Below, one piece after another: positions 47,863-56,206 of a stretch of DNA of 64,000 bases (position 1 is the stretch's first letter; every line of letters starts with the position of its first letter). Origin of the DNA: Acidimicrobiales bacterium (GTDB lineage Bacteria > Actinomycetota > Acidimicrobiia > Acidimicrobiales > JADJXE01); contig JADJXE010000001.1 of the NCBI GenBank assembly GCA_016716005.1, forward strand, positions 447,001-511,000. Reading direction: 5' to 3'. Position numbers and translations under genes: made by a program. Below the pieces are notes generated by a model. It made no database searches. It worked only from the letters and a program-made list of their open reading frames with translations, and was not told where the DNA came from.

Positions 47863-48092
47863 CGCTGGTCGGCGAGGCGCAGGGCCCGCACGAGCTCGTC
47901 GTCGATGACCTGGCCCGAGGCCGGGATGACCGGCCGGCCGTCTTCCTCGGTCAGGTCTTCGGTGGCCACCGGCTCCACCCGCAGGCCGGCGCCGTCAACG
48001 ACGACCTCCACGGCACCGGGCCGTAGACCGACCTGGTCTCGGAGGACCTTGGGGATCACCAACCGACCTGCCGGATCGATGGTTGTGCGCAT
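47859..48092 (-). CDS. AbrB/MazE-type antitoxin
   Basis: The 77-aa protein has the swapped-hairpin SpoVT-AbrB fold, MRTTIDPAGRLVIPKVLRDQ, followed by an acidic toxin-binding tail. It pairs with the PIN toxin by a four-base overlap. ATG at 48092 follows a TAAAGT box by six bases, pointing to a leaderless transcript. Confidence 0.85.
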   Translation of the reverse strand: MRTTIDPAGRLVIPKVLRDQVGLRPGAVEVVVDGAGLRVEPVATEDLTEEDGRPVIPASGQVIDDELVRALRLADQR

Positions 48093-48098
48093 GGCAGT

Positions 48099-48104
48099 AC
48101 TTTA
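48099..48104 (-). promoter_or_regulatory. Putative -10 box of a leaderless antitoxin transcript
   Basis: TAAAGT on the minus strand lies six bases from the AbrB-type antitoxin ATG, the same spacing as at the vapB gene near 6680. An RNA starting at the ATG is expected. Confidence 0.45.
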
Positions 48105-48382
48105 CCATCAACCTGCCATCACCTCCCGCCCCCACCGGTCGGGCGACGGCCGTCGCAGAGACGTGCCATCCACCGTCCCCGCCCAACGAGCACCGCTATG
48201 TCGTGACCCCCATCGGCCGGAAAGCTCCCGTGGCGATCCCCGCCACCCCGGCGTCAACCAGTGCCGTGGCTCGCCGAGCTCCTCCGCCCCTCCATACCCG
48301 CAGCTTCGCCCGTCACCGGGACGGTCAGATCGGAACGACTCGAGTGGGAATGCCAGGTCGTGGTGGAACAGAGTGACTTGCG

Positions 48383-48538
48383 GTGGTCGTCGTCAACCCT
48401 GACGAGGACTGCTCGCCGGAGGCCTTTCGCGCCTTCCTCGAGGCGTTGCTCGCCGGGCCCGAACCCGAGCTCGAGTCGCTCGATGCGGCGGAGGCCCTGC
48501 GCGAGCTCCGCGCCGACAGAGCCGATCCGGCCAGGTGA
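48383..48538 (+). CDS. Small putative antitoxin upstream of a PIN protein
   Basis: GTG at 48383 opens 51 codons that end with GTGA overlapping the next gene start. The product is acidic and mostly helical (SPEAFRAFLEALLAGPEPELESLDAAEALRELR has strong helix pattern split by Pro), as in the tails of VapB antitoxins. No DNA-binding domain is apparent. Overlap with the PIN gene is the main argument. Confidence 0.5.
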   Translation: MVVVNPDEDCSPEAFRAFLEALLAGPEPELESLDAAEALRELRADRADPAR

Positions 48539-48984
48539 CCGCCGTCGTCATCGACGCGTCGGCCGGCGCGGAGATCGTCGCCGGTACCGCACGAGGTCGG
48601 GCGCTGGCCCGCCTGCTGCCGACCGACACCGTCGGCTGGGTCCCTGACCACTTCTACGCCGAGGTCCTCGGGGTGCTTCGGCGACGGCTCGTCGGCGAGC
48701 GGAGCATCACCGAGACCGAGGCTGCGTCGGCGGTCGCCCGCCCGCGCGACTGGCACCTCCGCCAGGCGGCCGTTCAGCCGCTCATCGATCAAGCATGGCG
48801 ACACCGGCACAACATGACCGCGGCCGACGCGCTCTACGTCGCGCTGGCCGAGCTGTTGCGCGTTGGCCTCGGCCACCTGACCGGCGCCCCGCAGCCGAGC
48901 CCGACCTTCGGTGGTGATGCCGCCGCGTCGCCCGCTCCAACCTCAGACCCGACTTCGGCGGGTGGTTCGCGAATGGGCTGGTGA
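48535..48984 (+). CDS. PIN-domain protein, 3' end altered by an IS element
   Basis: The frame encodes 149 aa. The PIN acidic residues are D in VVIDASAGAEIV, E in FYAEVLGVLRR and D in AADALYVALAE. The last motif, normally VTxDxRL after ALAELL, is missing: the text reads VGLGHLTGAPQPSP. The final 12 codons and the stop lie inside the IS inverted repeat at 48946. It may be inactive or need only three acids. The coupled small gene upstream supports a former VapBC module. Confidence 0.65.
   Translation: MTAVVIDASAGAEIVAGTARGRALARLLPTDTVGWVPDHFYAEVLGVLRRRLVGERSITETEAASAVARPRDWHLRQAAVQPLIDQAWRHRHNMTAADALYVALAELLRVGLGHLTGAPQPSPTFGGDAAASPAPTSDPTSAGGSRMGW
48946..48965. repeat. IS left terminal inverted repeat
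   Basis: This 20-bp sequence pairs with 50878-50897 in inverse orientation with one mismatch at the seventh base. Confidence 0.8.
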
Positions 48985-49043
48985 GCGGCGGCGCGTGGGG
49001 TGGGTGTTTCCACTACACCGGCTGGTGGGGGCGCGCCGGGTGG

Positions 49044-50750
49044 TCAGGTGATGGTGGCCCGGTCCCAGGTGGTGGTGTCGACGTCGAGGGCAGCCAGGAT
49101 GCGGGCTTGTCGTGGTGTGGGGCGGGTGATGAGGGTGATGGTGCGGCTGTCGGCGTCGAGGGTGACGTGGCGGATGCGGTCGAGCTCGCGTAGGGCGCGG
49201 GTGGCGGTGAGGTGCTGGTCGGCCAGGTCGGGGTCGCGCAGGTCGGCGTCGATGAGGGCGCGGGTGATGACGGCTTCGATGACGGCGGCGTAGACGCAGA
49301 TGGCGACGTGACCGCGGACGCGTCGTTCGGTGAAGTGGCGCACGGGGCGGAGGTGCAAGAAGTCCTTGAGGACCCGGAAGCGGTGCTCGACGGACTGGAG
49401 CTGGCGGTAGGCGCGCACCACGTCGCCGGTGGAGGCGTGCTGGGGGGTGAGGCTGGTGACCAGGACGTAGCGGCCGGCGAGGAGCTCTTCGTAGGCGAAC
49501 GCCTGGTCGTTGTAGTGGTAGACGAAGCAGGCCTGGTCGATGTGGATGTCGAAGAGGCGGGCGACCGGGTTGTTGGCGAGGATGCGTTGGGCGGCCCGCC
49601 CGATCTTGCCCGCGTCGATGAGCTCCCCGGCCCGGACGCGGTGCTCGAGGGCGAGCAGGCGGGCTTCGGTGCGAGCGACCAGCTCGGCGGTGCGTGCGGT
49701 GTCGCGCTGCCACCGTTCGACACTGGACACGACCACGGCTCGGCGGCCGTCGTCGAGGGTCACGTCACAGGCCGCCGAGCGAGCCTCGAGGACAGGCACC
49801 CACACCGCGTCCGGTCGACTACAGGCTTCGAGGGCGGCGGCGCAGGTGGGGTCGCGGTGCAAGCGGGTGGCCACGATGTGATCGAACCCGGCGCCGGCGA
49901 CGACCTCGACGTTGTCGACCGACACCAGGCCGCGGTCGGCCACCACACAGATCCGCCCTACTCCGAAGCGGGTCTGCAGATCCTCGAGCACACCGGGGAG
50001 GGTGGTGACATCGGCGGTGTTGCCGGCGAACACGTGATGAGCGATGGGGGTGCCGTCGCTGGTGCACAACAAGCCGATCACCACCTGCGGGCGGTCCGAG
50101 CGATGGTCACGGGAGTAGCCGAACGCTCGGGACGGGAACCGGGTCGAGGCGCGGGTCGCACCCTCGAAGAACGTCGAGGTCAGGTCGTAGCAGACGAGCC
50201 GCAGGTCCAAGTTGGTGAGGTTGCACAACGCCGCGTACAGCTCGGCTTCGGTCGCTTCCTTGGTGGCGGCGACGGCGTCGAGGGCCCGGTAGTACTGGTC
50301 CAGCGAGCACACCGCCACCCCGTCGGGCAGCGCGGCGTCCAGCTGGCACCACTCGAGCAGCGCCCGCTTGGAGCGGGGGGCCACCAGCCGGTTGGCGACC
50401 ATCGTGAACACGGCGTCACCCAAGGCGTCGGCGCCCCGGTCGGCGGCCACCTTGGCGAACCAGGCGTCCAACCCGAGCCGACGCCAGATGGTGTGCACCG
50501 CGGTGATCGACCCGAACACCCGGGTCTCCTCGGCCGCCAGGCAGGCCACATCGATGCGGTCGCGTTCCAGGTGGGCTTCCAGGGCGGCGATGATCCGCTC
50601 CAGCTGCCCGGAGGCTCGCAGGGCGGTCACCTCACCGAGCCGCAACAGGGTGCGGTGCCCGGTGCGGTCCCCGTCGCGGACCGCTTCCACCAGCGACAGG
50701 TACTCGTAGGTCTTGTCGCCCCTCTTGCGGCGGGTCGTCTTCACGAACAC
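49044..50750 (-). CDS. IS1634-type DDE transposase
   Basis: The 568-aa transposase has an intact DDE triad: D189 in VCYDLTSTFFEG, D272 in VVADRGLVS and E455 in QLQSVEHRFRVLK, with the YREK-like run following. Length and motifs match IS1634/IS1549-type transposases. The gene has a GTG start, fills most of the element, and shows no frameshift, so the IS may be active. Confidence 0.88.
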   Translation of the reverse strand: MFVKTTRRKRGDKTYEYLSLVEAVRDGDRTGHRTLLRLGEVTALRASGQLERIIAALEAHLERDRIDVACLAAEETRVFGSITAVHTIWRRLGLDAWFAKVAADRGADALGDAVFTMVANRLVAPRSKRALLEWCQLDAALPDGVAVCSLDQYYRALDAVAATKEATEAELYAALCNLTNLDLRLVCYDLTSTFFEGATRASTRFPSRAFGYSRDHRSDRPQVVIGLLCTSDGTPIAHHVFAGNTADVTTLPGVLEDLQTRFGVGRICVVADRGLVSVDNVEVVAGAGFDHIVATRLHRDPTCAAALEACSRPDAVWVPVLEARSAACDVTLDDGRRAVVVSSVERWQRDTARTAELVARTEARLLALEHRVRAGELIDAGKIGRAAQRILANNPVARLFDIHIDQACFVYHYNDQAFAYEELLAGRYVLVTSLTPQHASTGDVVRAYRQLQSVEHRFRVLKDFLHLRPVRHFTERRVRGHVAICVYAAVIEAVITRALIDADLRDPDLADQHLTATRALRELDRIRHVTLDADSRTITLITRPTPRQARILAALDVDTTTWDRATIT

Positions 50751-50877
50751 ATCAGCAGTATGGCCGCAACCCGACCCGAAGTGGTGGAATGTGTCGCCCC
50801 TACATTCCGGACCCGAAACCCCCTACTGGGACACGAAACCGCAGGTCAGCGACCTGCACCCCCACCCACACAGCCCC

Positions 50878-50897
50878 CCACCCGCCGAACTCGGGTC
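50878..50897. repeat. IS right terminal inverted repeat
   Basis: Reverse complement of the left end with one mismatch. Its outermost bases supply the stop codon of the truncated minus-strand frame that follows. Confidence 0.8.
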
Positions 50898-51045
50898 AGA
50901 CGCCGTCGTCGCCGCCCGGGTAGAGGTGGCGCAGCTCGCCCGGCGTGATCCTGCTCGCCTCCATGAACGCGTCGACATCCACCCTCTTCAGGCGGATGGC
51001 CCGCCTGTGCTCGCAAGACGTGCCCCTCCGCAGGCGAGCCGGCAC
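50896..51045 (-). pseudogene. C-terminal fragment of an excisionase-like DNA-binding protein
   Basis: About 48 codons read RRGTSCEHRRAIRLKRVDVDAFMEASRITPGELRHLY, the end of a MerR/excisionase-type helix-turn-helix (strand-turn then R.R..DVDAFMEASR). The helix-turn-helix start (LTVxEVAxxLxVS) is missing, and upstream sequence belongs to the next gene. The TGA stop is formed at the IS junction. It suggests a lost integrative element in this interval. Confidence 0.6.
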
Positions 51046-51047
51046 CC

Positions 51048-52640
51048 CTACCCCGGGGCCCCCTCGCGCGGACGGGTGCCGGCCTTCACAGTCGCAGCCG
51101 CGGCCACGGCTGTCGAGTACAGCGCCACCAGAAGGGTCACTAGCGGTCGCCATTTGCCTGTCCAGCCGTCGTTTGACAGCACGTTGCCAAACACAATTGC
51201 CGTCGGCGCAATGACCGCGATAAGCGTTAGCCACAGGGACCGGAAGGTGCGGGGCCACTGCTCGAGCACGAGCCAGATGGAGAAGACGCTCACCAGCCAC
51301 ACCAGGGGCACGATCCCCCAGAGATAGCGGGCCTGGAGCGTCACCGCCATCGTGGCGGGGGCGATCGTCGCGTCGGCACCGTTGTAGCTGACTACTGTGG
51401 TCAGCTTCCCGGTAGGGTTGCCGACGAACATGGAGGGGTCAGCGCACACGAACACCCGGACCACGTTGCCGTCTTGGCGGTGACCCACCACGAGCGCTCG
51501 GGCGTAGAAGCCGCTGCCGCTGGCGGTGCCGAGCGGCAACGCGTCGAAGTGTCCGCTGAGGACGACGCCCTGGTCGCCCTCGCTCACCGAGTACGACGTC
51601 ATGCCGAGCCGCGTGGCCTGGCGGTAGGGTCCGAAGGACAGCTCGATGGCCTCGCCCCCGGTGAGCTGGGTGGTCACGGCCGGCGCGTCCACTGGCTCTG
51701 CGCGCGGGGTGACCGGGCCCACCGGCGAGCCATCGAGGGTGAGGTTCGTGGCCCCGACATCCCTCATGCGGGCGAGGCAGACCTCCGAAGCCCCAGACCC
51801 CGACGGGTTGTCGCCAGCTCGCAGCGCATGGTCGGAGACCGGGAGAGAGATCATCGTGCCGACCACCCAGAGCAGCGCGCCGAGAACGGCGATGGTGGCG
51901 ATGCGCCAGCTGATCGCGCTGTCGGAGAGCTCTGCGCCGTCGCGCCGGCCAGGCCCGCGGTACACCTCGATCGTGTACTTGATGCCCAGAGTGAAGGTTG
52001 CGACGCCGACCAGGAACCCGAGGATCGTCACGATGCGGTCGGCGCCCTTGCCGAGGGAGCCGTTGAAGATTGGGGCGTTCGTCATCACGAGCCAGGCGGC
52101 GCAGGCGAGGAGCGCCAGGGATGAAGTGGCGAACAGTCCGAGCCACCACCAGAACGCGCTGCTGCGGGCCAGGCGCTCCTCGCTGGTGGCCTGTACGGCT
52201 GCGGCGACAAGCTGGTGGGCCAGGTCGGAGTCGGCGTCCGGTCCGGCGAGGATCCCCTTGACGAGATCGAGCCGGCGGCACGTGAGCGTGGCGCGGTCAA
52301 TTGTCAGGCGATCGTCACGCCGGAGGCGTCCCTTCTCCGACGCGATCGCTTCGAGGCGGCTGCGGAGGCGGACCACGGCATGGCGTGCGCGGTCGACGCT
52401 CGGGTTGCTGGCGTGCTTCCTATCGCCCAGTTCCAAGGCGAGTGACTCGCGCTCGGCGGCGTCGAGGGCGGGAAGGGCATCCCTGATGGCCTTATCCACT
52501 GCGCTCGGGTCGAGGGGTTTGGCCGCGGTGTCTACTTGCTGCTGCAGTCGCGTGTGAACCGCCGCCCAGAACGCAGAGTCGTAGCCAACGAGCTGCTGGA
52601 TCAGGTGGCTAGTTGGGTGCTGGTTCCCGGGCATGTTCAT
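51048..52640 (-). CDS. Multi-pass membrane protein of unknown function
   Basis: The 530-aa protein has a charged, helical N-terminal cytoplasmic domain (1-155), three helices (about 163-186, 203-225, 245-267), a roughly 170-residue outer domain with one Cys (SEVCLARM) and a second near VFVCADPSM, and three C-terminal helices (about 430-525). I do not recognise a family. It stands in the mobile-looking interval next to the propeller protein, 115 bases downstream of it on the same strand. Confidence 0.7.
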   Translation of the reverse strand: MNMPGNQHPTSHLIQQLVGYDSAFWAAVHTRLQQQVDTAAKPLDPSAVDKAIRDALPALDAAERESLALELGDRKHASNPSVDRARHAVVRLRSRLEAIASEKGRLRRDDRLTIDRATLTCRRLDLVKGILAGPDADSDLAHQLVAAAVQATSEERLARSSAFWWWLGLFATSSLALLACAAWLVMTNAPIFNGSLGKGADRIVTILGFLVGVATFTLGIKYTIEVYRGPGRRDGAELSDSAISWRIATIAVLGALLWVVGTMISLPVSDHALRAGDNPSGSGASEVCLARMRDVGATNLTLDGSPVGPVTPRAEPVDAPAVTTQLTGGEAIELSFGPYRQATRLGMTSYSVSEGDQGVVLSGHFDALPLGTASGSGFYARALVVGHRQDGNVVRVFVCADPSMFVGNPTGKLTTVVSYNGADATIAPATMAVTLQARYLWGIVPLVWLVSVFSIWLVLEQWPRTFRSLWLTLIAVIAPTAIVFGNVLSNDGWTGKWRPLVTLLVALYSTAVAAAATVKAGTRPREGAPG

Positions 52641-52754
52641 GGCGCGCCTCCTTGCAGGCGTCGTCGTCTACGGCACCCCGGAGATCGACGACCCCCACGG
52701 CTACGAGGCCCCGTCGGGTTGGACGAGACCCTGGGTATCCAGGTCGGTGCTGCC

Positions 52755-53996
52755 TCATGTCGGCCCGATGTCAGTCAGCGGCTGACCGGTTGGCGACGCG
52801 GGCCCGGTGGGACCCCAAGGTCCCGGGGGTATGCGGATGATGGTTCTGCGCCACAGGATCGGTTTGAAGTACTTCATGGGCCATCCCCATGTGGGACCGA
52901 ATCGCCACACCTCGACCTTCCGTTCCTGGTAGCTCGGCCCGGGGTAGGTACGGGACGTAGTGAGGTAGAGGTCGCCCTTGTACTCGGTGAGTGCGTCGGC
53001 ATGGCTCTTGTCCGTGCCGACCGTGGTGGTGTCGACGAGCGACCACGTCGTGCCATCGCCGGTCCACCAGAGGATCTTCCCGCTGTGGACCCCTGTGACG
53101 CCCAGGTAGAGACGCCCGTCGTATGTCCCCATCGACCAGGCGGCATCGTTCGACGCCCCTGTGGAGATACCGTCTGTGACGTCGACCCAGCTCTGGGTGG
53201 TTCCCTTCGTCCCGTCGGTCCGATAGACGTGGAGCACGTGATACCCACCGACGTAAAGGTGGCCGCCGAAACTGGCCATCGTGTGGACGTGCAGCGAGCC
53301 CTTGGCTGTCTGGAACTCCTGCCATGACATGCCGTCGTACGTTCGCCACACACAGATCCCGTTGTTGCCCGTGGGGTTGTCCTTGCCCGCGCCCGCGTAG
53401 AGGGCCCCGTCGAAGACGGTGAGCGACGTGATGTCGGTGATGTCTGGGTCCCCGAATCCCGCTTTGGCCATGCCCTGACCGCCGACCACGCGGATCCAGC
53501 CTGAGCTGCCCTTGCCTCGCCAGAGGCTGGTGCCTGAGGTGACGTAGACGGATCCCGAGAAGCTGGCGACAGCCCAGGCGTCGACGCTCTCGATGCCGTC
53601 ACCAACCGCCTGCGTCCAGGTCAGTCCGTCCGTAGTCGTCCACACACCGATGTCGGTGGTGACATAGAGGACCCCGTCGAGCGTCGCCATCTGCGTCGCC
53701 CGCGACCGACTCGCGGTGCCGAACCCAGCCGGGGTCGAGGCCTTCGGCCCCACGCACTGCTGCCAGTCGACGCCGTCCACCGACCTCCAGACCTGAAGGC
53801 CGTAGAGGTGCTCCACCCCGACATACAGAAGCCCGTTGAACTCGGCCATGGCTCGGGCCCGCGTCAGGTCGGGCCAGACGTCCGGTGGGAACCCGAACAC
53901 CAGAGTCCAGGCGTCGCCAAGGTTGAAGAGCTGACGGATCTTGACCGCAAGGTCTTGTGCGAATCCGAAACGGCGGAAATCGAATGGGAACGACAT
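52755..53996 (-). CDS. Asp-box-like beta-propeller protein, unknown function
   Basis: The 413-aa protein contains four clear repeats of the form (S/T)xDGxxW: SVDGVDW, TTDGLTW, TYDGMSW and TGDGTTW. Each is preceded by a short strand such as VWRS or VWTT, alternating with LYVG/LYAG strands. This resembles Asp-box (BNR) turns of sialidase-like propellers. No signal peptide or catalytic residues are seen. A C-terminal hydrophobic and Pro-rich tail follows. ATG at 53996 (MSFPFDFRRFGFAQDL) is chosen as the last Met before the propeller. It may act with the membrane protein downstream. Confidence 0.65.
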   Translation of the reverse strand: MSFPFDFRRFGFAQDLAVKIRQLFNLGDAWTLVFGFPPDVWPDLTRARAMAEFNGLLYVGVEHLYGLQVWRSVDGVDWQQCVGPKASTPAGFGTASRSRATQMATLDGVLYVTTDIGVWTTTDGLTWTQAVGDGIESVDAWAVASFSGSVYVTSGTSLWRGKGSSGWIRVVGGQGMAKAGFGDPDITDITSLTVFDGALYAGAGKDNPTGNNGICVWRTYDGMSWQEFQTAKGSLHVHTMASFGGHLYVGGYHVLHVYRTDGTKGTTQSWVDVTDGISTGASNDAAWSMGTYDGRLYLGVTGVHSGKILWWTGDGTTWSLVDTTTVGTDKSHADALTEYKGDLYLTTSRTYPGPSYQERKVEVWRFGPTWGWPMKYFKPILWRRTIIRIPPGPWGPTGPASPTGQPLTDIGPT

Positions 53997-54190
53997 CGCC
54001 CTCACCGCCCAAACAACGCATGATCTCGCTCGACGACGCCCCGGCCGGCGTACGCCCCCAGTCCCAGACCCCCCGGGATCCGCAGGGTCCATGGAGTTGT
54101 CGGGAGCACCGGCGAGGGCGCGGTCTCCGTCCGCAGCTCTCCAGTTCGCCGCACCACGCGTCGACCGGACTCACCACTCATAGTGTGCTT

Positions 54191-54427
54191 ATGACCACTC
54201 TTAGTCAATCATCTCGCACCGGCCGACCGGCGGCGGATGAGGGTCCGCCTTCGTGGCAGGCGAGCGTGAAGCTGGTGCAGCGCACGCTCGGCCACAAGTC
54301 GGCGGTCACCACGCTCGACGTGTACGGGCACCTGTTCCCCGATTCGGACGACCTGGCCCGCCGTGCTCTCGCCGCCGCCGCGCCTCTCGTGTCATCCGCG
54401 TGTCACGGGGCGGCCGCCGGAACCTGA
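54191..54427 (+). pseudogene. C-terminal stump of a phage-type integrase
   Basis: From about 54258 the frame encodes SVKLVQRTLGHKSAVTTLDVYGHLFPDSDD, the end of a tyrosine recombinase with LGHxS and the nucleophile Tyr in DVYGHLF. The codons before it from ATG at 54191 do not match an integrase. The stop is 10 bases before the acyltransferase stop. It probably marks the former edge of the inserted interval. Confidence 0.75.
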
Positions 54428-54436
54428 ACGGGCAGC

Positions 54437-55321
54437 TCAGAAGGGGTAGCCGGGGTCGCTGGGCCAGTTGGGCTGCATCAGGTGCCACTGCTCGGGGGCG
54501 GCCCGGATGAGGCGCTCGAGCTCGCCGGCCAGGTCCTGGGTCACCCGGGTCACGTCGTCGCGGAGGCGGCCGAGCCGTTCGACCGCGAGCGGAGGCCGGA
54601 CCACGCACCGGTGGCCCTCGCCCTCGAAGTAGACGGCGGTCGGCAGGAGCGGGGCACCGGTGCGCAGGGCCAGGGTGGCCGGACCGGGCGGCAGGGTGGT
54701 GCGCTCGCCGAAGAACTCCACCTCGACCCCATCGCCGGTGAGGTCCCGGTCGCAGAGCAGGCAGACCACCTCGTTGGCCCGGAGCGCCCGGAGCACCGCC
54801 CCGCCAGCCCCGGCACCCAGCGGCACGACGGTCATCCCCAGCGATCGCCGGTACTCGGCGAACCACGCGAACAGCTCCGGGGGCTCGAGCGGCTCCACGA
54901 CCGCCGTGATCGGGATGCCCTGATCGGCGATCCAGCGGCCCGCCCACTCCCAGCCACCCAGGTGGGAGAGGGCCACGATCACGCCCTGCCCCGCCACCAG
55001 GCCGTCCTCGACCAGCCCGAAGCCCTCGTACGAGAAGCCGGCGTCGATCTCGGCGGCCGACAGGGCCGGGATCCGGAACGACTCGATGAAGTAGCGGGCG
55101 TACGACGCGAACGCGGCTCGCGACGCCCGGTGCAGCGCCGCCCCCTGGAGCTCGGGCCGCACCCGGCGCAGGTGCCGCTCCAGGGTGGAGCGACGTCCGG
55201 CCATGGCGCGGGCGGCCGCTCGGCCCATGGCGGCCGAGGCCGGTCGCACGGCGAGCGTCGGCACGAGCCGGCTGACGGCCGACCCGGTCCGGTAGGCGGC
55301 GACGACGGCCCGCGGGTCCAC
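54437..55321 (-). CDS. patA: PatA-like phosphatidylinositol mannoside acyltransferase
   Basis: The 294-aa member of the LpxL/HtrB family has the HX4E motif as H120...E125 in SHLGGWEW, LLCDRDL and FFGERTTLPPG. In actinomycetes this family acylates phosphatidylinositol mannosides. The gene order HIT-pgsA-patA-pimA supports the assignment. It is 17 bases downstream of the phosphatidyltransferase gene. Confidence 0.85.
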   Translation of the reverse strand: MDPRAVVAAYRTGSAVSRLVPTLAVRPASAAMGRAAARAMAGRRSTLERHLRRVRPELQGAALHRASRAAFASYARYFIESFRIPALSAAEIDAGFSYEGFGLVEDGLVAGQGVIVALSHLGGWEWAGRWIADQGIPITAVVEPLEPPELFAWFAEYRRSLGMTVVPLGAGAGGAVLRALRANEVVCLLCDRDLTGDGVEVEFFGERTTLPPGPATLALRTGAPLLPTAVYFEGEGHRCVVRPPLAVERLGRLRDDVTRVTQDLAGELERLIRAAPEQWHLMQPNWPSDPGYPF

Positions 55322-55337
55322 GGGCGCGGGACGGTGG

Positions 55338-56021
55338 CTAGATCTGGCGGCGGCGCACGCCCACGCGGCGGCTGGCCGCCCGGGACGAGGCTCGAGCGGT
55401 GCGCCGGGCGGTCCACGTGCGCTGGCGGCGCACCGGACGGGGGGCGCTGGCCTGACGCCACACCTTGACGAAGCGCTGGACCGCGGTCGCCAGGGTGAGC
55501 ACGAGCATCACCCACAGGATCGGGACGAGCAGCGAGTCGAACAGCAGGCCGAAGGCCAGCAGGATGATCCGCTCGGCCCGCTCCATCAGGCCGCCCTTGG
55601 CGTCGAAGCCCAGCGACTCGGCCTTGGCCCGCTCGTAGGAGACGAGCGCGGACGCCCCGAGCACCGCCATCGGCAGCAGGGCGGCCCGCCCACCGTCCTG
55701 GGTGGCGAGGAACCAGGCGACCCCTCCCAGGAGCAGGGCGTCGGTGACCCGGTCGGCGACCGAGTCGAAGAAGGCACCGCGCGGCGACGCCGATCCGGAC
55801 GCCTTGGCGACCGCACCGTCGAGCAGGTCGGGCAGCGCCGCCAGCACCAACAGCACCAGACCACCCCGGAGCGCGCCGGCACCGATGGCGACGGCCGCCG
55901 CCACGGCCATCGCGAGCCCGATGGCGGTGAGGACGTCGGCCGTGATGCCGGCCCGGCGGAGACTGGCCCCCACGGGCTGCAGCCCGCGGTCGATGCCGGT
56001 CTTCCAATGTCCGTCGAACAT
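55338..56021 (-). CDS. pgsA: CDP-alcohol phosphatidyltransferase (phosphatidylinositol phosphate synthase-like)
   Basis: The 227-aa membrane enzyme has the CDP-alcohol motif with D65, D68-G69, G82, D86 and D90 (DLLDG...G...D...D), but K73 replaces the usual Arg of DGxxAR. Several helices follow, and the tail is strongly basic. It joins a CDP-diacylglycerol lipid to an alcohol, by context inositol phosphate. GGAAGG five bases before ATG at 56021 supports the start. Confidence 0.85.
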   Translation of the reverse strand: MFDGHWKTGIDRGLQPVGASLRRAGITADVLTAIGLAMAVAAAVAIGAGALRGGLVLLVLAALPDLLDGAVAKASGSASPRGAFFDSVADRVTDALLLGGVAWFLATQDGGRAALLPMAVLGASALVSYERAKAESLGFDAKGGLMERAERIILLAFGLLFDSLLVPILWVMLVLTLATAVQRFVKVWRQASAPRPVRRQRTWTARRTARASSRAASRRVGVRRRQI

Positions 56022-56206
56022 GTGGCCTTCCCTGCGAGAGCCCGACGGGGAAAACGGTACCAGCGCAACCCCGCCGGGGTGCGGCACGCCGCCGTCACCA
56101 CGTCCGGTCACGTCGGCCGTCGACGTGGCCCGGCCGAGGGGGGAGGCGCGGCGGCGTGACTAGTGTGAGCCCGCCGTCGACCTCGTGACCGAGGGGGGAA
56201 GCCAGG

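Larger units (their letters stand above)
48946..50897 (-). mobile_element. Insertion sequence of the IS1634 type
   Basis: A 1.95-kb element bounded by 20-bp inverted repeats with one mismatch: left 48946-48965 (GACCCGACTTCGGCGGGTGG) and right 50878-50897. It contains a single full-length transposase gene on the minus strand. The bases just outside the repeats do not form an obvious target-site duplication. It sits between the 3' ends of two converging genes, and both seem to be trimmed by it. Confidence 0.8.
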
